Shown: positions 15,566 through 20,570 of the stretch, one piece after another | Position numbering within the stretch: the stretch's first letter is position 1 | Layout of the letters: each line of letters begins with the position of its first letter | Assembly: GCA_949070545.1 (NCBI GenBank) | Contig: CARTQV010000007.1 | Location: 1-21,280, forward strand | Length of the DNA stretch: 21,280 nt | From: an uncultured Candidatus Saccharibacteria bacterium | GTDB taxonomy: Bacteria; Patescibacteriota; Saccharimonadia; Saccharimonadales; Saccharimonadaceae | Direction of reading: 5' to 3' | Notes under the pieces: model-generated | Seen by the model: only the letters and a program-made list of their open reading frames with translations | Databases searched by the model: none | Told to the model about the DNA's origin: nothing | Translations under genes and position numbers: made by a program

Positions 15566-16573
15566 TTACTCACAATACACATCGCCCAAAAACTCTGAAC
15601 ATTCTCCGCTGCCATCGTAATTCTGCTCATAAAGTTCCACGATCATGTCATACAACTTGTTAAACTCCGTCGCCATCCTGTCATTATTCTGGAGGTCTAA
15701 TCCACCAACTTCATTAATATCTGGCTTATTCTCAGCAATCCAAGTCGAGGCTTCAGCCTTCGTATCGTCTCTTGCTTGGCGTAGTGCCGAATAGTTAGAT
15801 GCCGAATAGCTAGCATTATCCCACGCCCGATATGCTTTTGCCCACGCCAATTCCTTCTCTAACCATCCCGCGCCATACTTCGCCAAAACCTCATTTCCAG
15901 ACTCTGTCAATTTTTTCGCTGCATTTTGGAATTCCGCATCTGAATCGTTCGCAGTCAAATCATCAACCGCCACAACAAACTTATGCCAAGCCGAATATGT
16001 GCCCAGTCTCGTCTCCAAATCCGTCTGATCTGGCAAAATTGAGTTCAGCGCTTCCTGAAATCGCTCAAATTGTGCCTTCACTTCCTTATCACGTTTCACA
16101 CCCGAAGTTTGCCCGAGCTGCACCACCAAGCCAGGTACTTCGCTTGCTGATGTTTTGCAACTATCCACATCTCTATCATAGTCAGTAACGCTAGTATAAG
16201 TACTATTCACATAATCTACAACATCCTGGCAATCACCCGTAAAATCCAAAACTGAAATCTTCGAGCGCAACTCTTTCGCCACCTTATAGCTCTCGCCGTA
16301 GTTCGGGCTCAGAACAATCGACGCCACCACAATTCCAATAATCGCTAGCATAACTCCCCCTACCCCCAACGAAACCCCTAAAATAATCTTCTTTTTCTTT
16401 GCTGGGTCCATCGGTGGCTTCGGCATCGACATCATTCCCGGTTGCATCCCCATTCCTTGCATGCCTGGGTTCATCCCGCCATTTCCCATCGCACCGCTCT
16501 GCGCCATTCCGTCTTGCACCATTCCATTTTGCGCGCCACTACTTGGCACCGAACCGCTATTTATCTCCGCCAT
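15566..16573 (-). CDS. Single-pass surface protein with Met/Gly-rich cytoplasmic segment, function unknown
   Basis: About 335 residues with three parts: a Met/Gly/Gln-rich low-complexity N-terminus (1 to about 55, with GMQGMGMQPGMMSMPKPP), a basic KKKK stop followed by one membrane helix (about 62-89), and an outside domain of about 245 residues that looks helical, with paired cysteines (GDCQDV, DSCKTS, GECSEF, DVYCE). The frame opens at an ATG at 16588, but I choose the ATG at 16573. It lies one base after the stop of the upstream gene, with GGGGGA about 5 nt before it, so translation is coupled. I do not recognise the domain. The low-complexity segment echoes the Met/Asn-rich tail of the upstream TM2 protein, which suggests they act together (inference). 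Stop TAA. Confidence 0.8.
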   Translation of the reverse strand: MAEINSGSVPSSGAQNGMVQDGMAQSGAMGNGGMNPGMQGMGMQPGMMSMPKPPMDPAKKKKIILGVSLGVGGVMLAIIGIVVASIVLSPNYGESYKVAKELRSKISVLDFTGDCQDVVDYVNSTYTSVTDYDRDVDSCKTSASEVPGLVVQLGQTSGVKRDKEVKAQFERFQEALNSILPDQTDLETRLGTYSAWHKFVVAVDDLTANDSDAEFQNAAKKLTESGNEVLAKYGAGWLEKELAWAKAYRAWDNASYSASNYSALRQARDDTKAEASTWIAENKPDINEVGGLDLQNNDRMATEFNKLYDMIVELYEQNYDGSGECSEFLGDVYCE

Positions 16574-16574
16574 C

Positions 16575-17096
16575 TTAATTTCCCCCATTGTTCATATTAG
16601 TATTATTCTGGTTGTTCATATTCGCGCCATTTCCGAAATTGCCATTCATATTATTATTCATACCACCATTCATATTCTGCATGTTCCCCATGTTGTTCGT
16701 ACCCATATTCTGCATATTATTCATGTTCTGTTGCATTCCAGCATTATAATTCATACTCGGCGCTACCATATAACCCTTACGCGCCAACCCAGCATCGCCC
16801 TGCGACAGAATAATAATTCCCTCAACCAAACCCCACACGCTGTTCCCAAACATCACAATCGCCGACAAACCATTCAAGATCGTAAACAACCATGCAATCT
16901 TCGCAAGCGTCCATAACGACAAACTCATCGGCAATATAATATCCGCCACCAACATCAAAACCACCCCTGACGCCGCTAGACAAACATGGATAATCCCCTT
17001 GTTTTTGTTCCCGAGATACCAATCATGCGCCCCAACTGACCCCAAGAAAATCCCCAAAAGCCCCGCCGTGGTTGCCGATTTATAGTTGTTGTTCAT
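16575..17096 (-). CDS. TM2-domain membrane protein with Asn/Met/Gly-rich tail
   Basis: A 173-residue protein. Residues 1 to about 105 form a TM2-type membrane domain: KSATTAGLLGIFLGSVGAHDWYLGNKNKG contains the family's LG..GAH.FYLG signature, with W in place of F, followed by further hydrophobic helices. From about residue 110 to the end the protein is almost only Asn, Met, Gly and Gln, in repeats such as MQNMNGGMNNNMNG, resembling prion-like low-complexity tails. The ATG at 17096 has AAGGAGG 5 nt upstream. It is the first gene of a three-gene envelope operon, and the only promoter I can find upstream is that of the leader RNA at 17171-17326. TM2 function in bacteria is not well defined. Stop TAA. 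Confidence 0.85.
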   Translation of the reverse strand: MNNNYKSATTAGLLGIFLGSVGAHDWYLGNKNKGIIHVCLAASGVVLMLVADIILPMSLSLWTLAKIAWLFTILNGLSAIVMFGNSVWGLVEGIIILSQGDAGLARKGYMVAPSMNYNAGMQQNMNNMQNMGTNNMGNMQNMNGGMNNNMNGNFGNGANMNNQNNTNMNNGGN

Positions 17097-17170
17097 ATTA
17101 CCTCCTTATCGGTTTATTTTTACAACCTCTCGGCAAGCTTCCACTCAGTGATAATTTTTGAATTAGAATC

Positions 17171-17192
17171 AAAAAAGGGCACCGCGAGGTGC
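17171..17192 (-). terminator. Terminator at the end of the 155-nt RNA
   Basis: GCACC / GGTGC stem with a TCGC loop (17179-17192), followed by CCTTTTTT on the minus strand. Confidence 0.75.
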
Positions 17193-17326
17193 ATCACTCT
17201 TATAACAGCTACTTGACTTGTATCAACAGTGTCAAAGGGACTCTCGGCGCCCTCAAACTGCAAATACCAGCCAGCAGGCTATCGCCCAAAAACTAGCAGC
17301 TGTTCTAAAAACTAAAAGTGATGCAC
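17171..17326 (-). ncRNA. Structured 155-nt RNA with its own terminator (riboswitch-like leader or small RNA)
   Basis: Minus strand, starting about 5-7 nt after a TATAAT (17331-17336). The RNA is closed by a perfect 10-bp stem, GTGCATCACT with AGTGATGCAC (17317-17326 with 17189-17198). Next comes a second stem, AACAGCU/AGCUGUU, and inner hairpins AGCC-TGCT-GGCT and TTGAC/GTCAA. The 3' end is a terminator, GCACC-TCGC-GGTGC then CCTTTTTT. The 5' arm of the terminator shares four bases with the 3' arm of the closing stem, so the two compete. It lies about 75 nt upstream of the TM2 gene with no clear second promoter, which favours a leader that controls read-through. A 6S-like RNA is an alternative. 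I could not match it to a known class. Confidence 0.6.
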
Positions 17327-17330
17327 TTTA

Positions 17331-17359
17331 ATTATAACCAATTTCAAACCCAAACACAA
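17331..17359 (-). promoter_or_regulatory. Promoter of the 155-nt RNA / TM2 operon
   Basis: Minus strand TTGTGT (17354-17359), 17-nt spacer, TATAAT (17331-17336). The predicted start coincides with the first G of the closing stem. Confidence 0.6.
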
Positions 17360-17384
17360 GATTTTTCTTTTTCTTCCCTCTCCT

Positions 17385-17422
17385 CCTACTATAGACACTA
17401 ACTAGCTAGGCAGCGGAGGGAG
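17385..17422 (-). repeat. 38-bp cassette exit block, copy 3
   Basis: Identical to 3262-3299 and, inverted, to 4814-4851. The GCAGCGG near the start of each cassette and CCGCTGC in this block also form a 7-bp inverted repeat at the two ends of each cassette. Confidence 0.9.
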
Positions 17423-17598
17423 TAGCCGCTGTAACGGAAGTAGTTGCCGTTGGACGGATTGGCGCCACTAACGACGAAGTAGAGGTTGTAAGCGTAGCCG
17501 CCGTAAGGGGTAGGGGCTGATGACCAATAGTAGCCACCCTGTCCGGAGCCGCCGAGAGGCTTAGCGCTGAGGGAGTAGATTCTCCCGCTGCGCACAAA
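17385..17598 (-). pseudogene. Orphan C-terminal FISUMP-like variable cassette 3
   Basis: A 214-bp partial gene read on the minus strand from TTTGTGCGCAGCGG (17585-17598) to the 38-bp exit block (17385-17422). It encodes about 65 residues: VRSGRI, a short variable piece, GQGGYYWSS, a longer variable stretch, YSLRCLAS and TAG (17398-17400). It aligns well with cassette 1 over the whole length, with differences gathered after WSS. 35 of the 36 codons from there to RC end in C or T. It lies about 13 kb from the other two copies, with no start signal and no N-terminal domain. This supports a dispersed family of silent or target cassettes rather than a tandem duplication. Confidence 0.7.
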
Positions 17599-17641
17599 TT
17601 CTAGCTCTTGTCTTTCGAGAAGAAGGGACCTTTGGTTTAGG

Positions 17642-17747
17642 ATTAGTCTTTCTTAGGGTGTGCGGAGGCTACGGCTGAGCATAAGGGTCCGAGTCCCGTG
17701 ACGACGGGAACGAGGAACCCGTCCCTGAAGTAGAACTAAGACTGAAT
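17642..17747. repeat. Palindromic repeat between cassette 3 and pta (copy B)
   Basis: The arms ATTAGTCTT (17642-17650) and AAGACTGAAT (17738-17747) pair with one bulge. Inside are TCTTTCTT, GGCTACGGCTGAG (17667-17679) and the hairpin CCCGT-GACG-ACGGG (17695-17708). Order and spacing match the element inside truB, and the stem bases co-vary (CCCGC/GCGGG against CCCGT/ACGGG), which suggests the fold matters. Nothing recognisable lies in 17599-17641 or 17748-17827. Confidence 0.65.
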
Positions 17748-17827
17748 AAGAAACGTGCCTCCAAGAAATTAATATCTGACTAGAAAGACTCTTTCTCCTG
17801 AGAAATTAATAGACAATAAAAAGACTA

Positions 17828-17836
17828 TGCTACAAT
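17828..17836 (+). promoter_or_regulatory. pta leaderless promoter
   Basis: TGC TACAAT followed by seven bases and the ATG at 17844. No Shine-Dalgarno sequence is present. Confidence 0.6.
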
Positions 17837-17843
17837 AATACTT

Positions 17844-18698
17844 ATGATTATAGCTTTCCCCGAATTCTCTCACCCAAAAATCCAAACCGGTATCGAAAAA
17901 TATCACGCTCTCTCTAGTATTGATACTTCTCTACCACCTCTCGAAGCCCTTCCGGCCTCCGACCTCGCATCGGCCTGTGACTTAGTCAACCTCGGAGAAG
18001 CGGACGCTGTCATCGCAGGCATCGAATATTCCACTCGCGACGTCATCCTGACCTGTCGCGACGCTTTTTCCATGAGCAGTTTCATCGACGATCTCGCGAA
18101 TCCCGACGAACTCCTTGGCATCCCAATCTCACGTGAACCTTATCGCACTTTCTCTGGCCTCGCCGTCATGAAACGCGACAACCAAATCTTCCTCCTTTCT
18201 GACATGGCCGCCTGTAAACATCCCACCAAAGAACAATTAATAGAAATCATCCAGCAAACTTACACCGCCGCCCAAGTCCTCCTCCCGGACGAACCTCGCA
18301 TTGCCCTTTTGACTTTCTCCTCCTTCGGTAGTGGCGGAAAAGATGATAGCATTTCTCTCATGCACGAAGTCCTTGACGAATTTACTGGCACCAACCTCAT
18401 CATCGATGGCGAAATGCAACTCGACACCGCCCTCGTCCCAGAAATCGCCGCTTCGAAGTTCCCCGATTCACCAGTCGCTGGCCACGCCAACGTCCTCATC
18501 GTCCCCGACCTCAACTCCGGCAACATCCTCTACAAAGCCTTCGAACATATTGGCGGCTTCACCGTCGCCGGCCCCATCCTCCAAGGTTTCGACGCCCTCG
18601 TCTCCGATCTTTCTCGCGGTAGCAACGCCGACGACGTTGCTTGGACCATCGAAAACCTCGCTCGCCTCGGGCAAGCCCGTGGTTTTATCACCGACTAA
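17844..18698 (+). CDS. pta: Phosphate acetyltransferase (phosphotransacetylase)
   Basis: Interconverts acetyl-CoA and acetyl phosphate; with acetate kinase it makes ATP during fermentation, which suits a fermentative small-genome cell. The 284-residue protein carries PTA/PTB family signatures in its second half: PRIALLTFSSFGSGGKDD, IIDGEMQLDTAL, SPVAGHANVLIVPDLNSGNI, GGFTVAGPILQGF and SDLSRGSNADDV. The first half, with LVNLGEADAVIAGIEYSTRDV and SSFIDD, is recognisable but about 40 residues shorter than in common 320-330-residue enzymes. The start is fixed by the -10 box 7 nt upstream (leaderless). It is one of three genes on the plus strand. No acetate kinase gene is in the window. Stop TAA. 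Confidence 0.9.
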   Translation: MIIAFPEFSHPKIQTGIEKYHALSSIDTSLPPLEALPASDLASACDLVNLGEADAVIAGIEYSTRDVILTCRDAFSMSSFIDDLANPDELLGIPISREPYRTFSGLAVMKRDNQIFLLSDMAACKHPTKEQLIEIIQQTYTAAQVLLPDEPRIALLTFSSFGSGGKDDSISLMHEVLDEFTGTNLIIDGEMQLDTALVPEIAASKFPDSPVAGHANVLIVPDLNSGNILYKAFEHIGGFTVAGPILQGFDALVSDLSRGSNADDVAWTIENLARLGQARGFITD

Positions 18699-18699
18699 A

Positions 18700-19265
18700 A
18701 TATCCCCCGCCCGAAGGCGGGGGATTGGTCAAAAATAGTATCTCTGGATTTTTGGCTAAGGTTCCAGCAACCTCATAATAGGTTTATTCTCCTGAAGGAG
18801 ACGTTCTCTTTAGTAACCAAACCACAAATAATCTGTGGCAATAACGGTTACAAAACTGGGGGTGCACATAAATCCATGAATAAGACTTTCAGTGCAGCTC
18901 CAAGAGCTAGGTGTGATCTATGCCAGCCGTGGCCCGATCTCTGTGCTTCAAGCCACGAGAGCATTTCATATACTTCCGCGTGCACCCCCACCTTCATGCT
19001 ACATACACGTTACGACTTCACCCGTAGTACGCGGGCCTTTCTCTCCCGCACCACACAAATCAGTTACATCCGTTTCGCCCATTGATTTGAGCAGCTCAAC
19101 AAATCAATGGGTCACCGTCACGGTGGATGTTCCCTGCAAGAACACAATGTTCGTCTTCTCAGACAAATCACCCCTTTCAAAACCAAGAATCATGCAATAA
19201 AACTACACGATTCGCCAACAATGTCCTTGATAATCTGAGCTTGAGTCACGCTTCAGTTACCAATA
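18700..19265 (-). ncRNA. Large structured non-coding RNA (~565 nt), class not recognised
   Basis: The 608 bp between pta and tsaD hold no credible gene but a complete transcription unit on the minus strand: TTGACA-17-TAACAT at 19272-19300 and a terminator at 18704-18723. Between them is a chain of strong hairpins. These are a perfect 12-bp stem CCCATTGATTTG (19078-19089 with 19100-19111), CACCG/CGGTG (19113-19125), and a 10-bp closing stem GTGCACCCCC (18858-18867 with 18980-18989). That stem encloses CGTGGC/GCCACG (18928-18933 with 18952-18957). Nested GTAACC/GGTTAC around CCACA/TGTGG (18813-18851) and TCTCC-TGAA-GGAGA (18788-18801) complete the list. I found no RNase P, tmRNA, SRP or group I/II intron signatures. 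Short open frames inside lack start signals. Confidence 0.6.
18704..18723 (-). terminator. Terminator of the large RNA
   Basis: Perfect 8-bp G/C stem CCCCCGCC / GGCGGGGG with a 4-nt loop. On the minus strand it is followed by ATATTTT. It lies 6 bp after the pta stop, so it may also stop plus-strand transcription, though the plus side has no T run. Confidence 0.75.
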
Positions 19266-19271
19266 CTCTAC

Positions 19272-19300
19272 ATGTTAACGCAAACCGACGCCCCTGTCAA
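19272..19300 (-). promoter_or_regulatory. Promoter of the large RNA
   Basis: Minus strand TTGACA (19295-19300), 17-nt spacer, TAACAT (19272-19277). It has the only perfect consensus -35 in the window, and lies just after the tsaD stop. Confidence 0.75.
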
Positions 19301-19306
19301 CACTTT

Positions 19307-20518
19307 TTAGGAAATTTCCTTCCTTGGTGCGATATTGAGCTCATAGGGATCCGTCGGCTCCACTCCTGACATCACCTCATAATACGCGGCCGCCCCCACC
19401 ATCGCCGCATTATCCCCCGCAAATCGCAAATCTGGGAAAAATAGCTTCACGTCCTCACCCCGAGAATCACCTTTTTCTCTCCTAAGGCCATTCATAAGCG
19501 TTTTTAGAGCCTTCTCGCGCAAAACCGCATTCGCACTCACCCCTCCCGCAAAAACCACGCTCCGGGCCTCTGGATGGTCTTCTAGCGCAATTTTCAACTT
19601 CTCGATCAAAATATCACACGCCGTTTCCTGAAAAGACGCCGCAAAATCCGCCTTTTCTTGTTCCGTCAACTTCCCCGCCAACTCATACGACGGCGTGCTA
19701 ATCGGTAAATCTAATTCCGCCTGCACCGCCCTCAACACCGCCGTTTTCAGCCCCGAAAACGAAAAATCCAACCCATCCACCTTCGGATGTGGCAACTTAT
19801 AGCGCACCTCGTCGCCATTCTTCGCACACTCAGCTATCGAAGGCCCACCCGGATACGGCAGTCCAAGAATCTTTGCCACCTTATCAAAGCACTCTCCCAC
19901 CGCATCATCCCGCGTCGTCCCAATAATCTCGAACTGATTATGCGCCCGCATATAGATAATCTGTGTATGTCCCCCACTTACCACCAGCGCCAAAAGCGGA
20001 AACTCTGGCAAGTTGGCTAATTGAGAAACTCCCGCCGAAACATTTTTGCGAAGCGCTGTAGCTTGACTACTGGGGCTGTGTTCGCTTCGATTCTTCAGAT
20101 GAGAAGCGACACACCCGTGCTGAACAAAAATCGTTTTGGCAGAAGTTTCACTCCCTAGCCAATTCGCATAAATATGCGATTTTAAGTGGTGTACCGCATA
20201 AAGCGGTTTCTTCCAAAGTATCGCCAATGTCCGCGCCGTCAAAGTCCCTATCAAGAGCGACCCCAGAAGCCCCGGCGTATGCGTCACCGCTATATAATCA
20301 ATATCGTCTTTTGTCAATGAAGCATCCTTCAACGCCTTATGGATGACAGGCAAAATCGCCTCAAGATGCGACCGCGCTGCCACTTCTGGGATCACTCCAC
20401 CGTATTCCTTAAAAATATCAATCTGCGATATCACCACATTGCTCAAAATCCTTCGCCCATCTTCAACTACTGCCGCTGCCGTTTCGTCACATGAACTCTC
20501 AATCGCTAAAATCTTCAT
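19307..20518 (-). CDS. tsaD: tRNA N6-threonylcarbamoyladenosine synthase subunit TsaD, with palindromic insert
   Basis: Transfers the threonylcarbamoyl group to A37 of ANN-decoding tRNAs, with TsaB and TsaE. MKILAIESSCDETAAAVV, HTPGLLGSLLIGT, AVHHLKSHIYANW (metal-binding His pair), ALVVSGGHTQIIYM, DDAVGECFDKVAKILGLPYPGG, FSFSGLKTAV and VFAGGVSAN are intact. At 403 residues it is longer than the usual ~340-350 because about 50 residues (about 119-169) lie between the HLKSH motif and FPLLALVVSGGH. They are encoded by the palindromic element at 20013-20162. Such a surface insertion need not abolish activity. TGG TATAAT lies 6 nt before the ATG, predicting a leaderless mRNA. Stop TAA. Confidence 0.96.
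   Translation of the reverse strand: MKILAIESSCDETAAAVVEDGRRILSNVVISQIDIFKEYGGVIPEVAARSHLEAILPVIHKALKDASLTKDDIDYIAVTHTPGLLGSLLIGTLTARTLAILWKKPLYAVHHLKSHIYANWLGSETSAKTIFVQHGCVASHLKNRSEHSPSSQATALRKNVSAGVSQLANLPEFPLLALVVSGGHTQIIYMRAHNQFEIIGTTRDDAVGECFDKVAKILGLPYPGGPSIAECAKNGDEVRYKLPHPKVDGLDFSFSGLKTAVLRAVQAELDLPISTPSYELAGKLTEQEKADFAASFQETACDILIEKLKIALEDHPEARSVVFAGGVSANAVLREKALKTLMNGLRREKGDSRGEDVKLFFPDLRFAGDNAAMVGAAAYYEVMSGVEPTDPYELNIAPRKEIS
20013..20162. repeat. 150-bp palindromic insert inside tsaD
   Basis: The outer arms 20013-20048 and 20125-20162 pair as TTGGCTA/TAGCCAA, GAAACT/AGTTTC, GCCGAAAC/GTTTTGGC and ATTTTTG/CAAAAAT. Inside, CGAAGCG (20049-20055) pairs with CGCTTCG (20083-20089). It spans 150 bp, exactly 50 codons, and adds about 50 residues that other TsaD proteins lack. 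Its core does not clearly match the truB element, so it may belong to another subfamily. Confidence 0.75.
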
Positions 20519-20524
20519 TCCGTT

Positions 20525-20533
20525 ATTATACCA
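20525..20533 (-). promoter_or_regulatory. tsaD leaderless promoter
   Basis: Minus strand TGG TATAAT, six bases before the tsaD ATG. Confidence 0.7.
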
Positions 20534-20555
20534 TAATCTACCTCATTTTCATATC

Positions 20556-20564
20556 TGCTATAAT
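20556..20564 (+). promoter_or_regulatory. femAB-family gene leaderless promoter
   Basis: TGC TATAAT, six bases before the ATG at 20571. It is arranged as a near mirror image of the tsaD promoter in a 52-bp intergenic gap. Confidence 0.7.
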
Positions 20565-20570
20565 AACCCT

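Noticed and set aside
17642..17747. Palindrome B as a terminator for cassette 3 or the upstream region
   Set aside because: There is no T run after either arm, and its blocks match the element inside truB, so it is better explained as a dispersed repeat.
18858..18989. RNase P RNA or tmRNA as identity of the large RNA
   Set aside because: The conserved GAGGAAAGTCC and ACAGAA blocks of RNase P and the tRNA-like ends and tag frame of tmRNA are absent on both strands.
18876..19200. Overlapping plus-strand open frames between pta and tsaD
   Set aside because: They lie across the strong hairpins of the minus-strand structured RNA, have no start signals, and show no protein family features.
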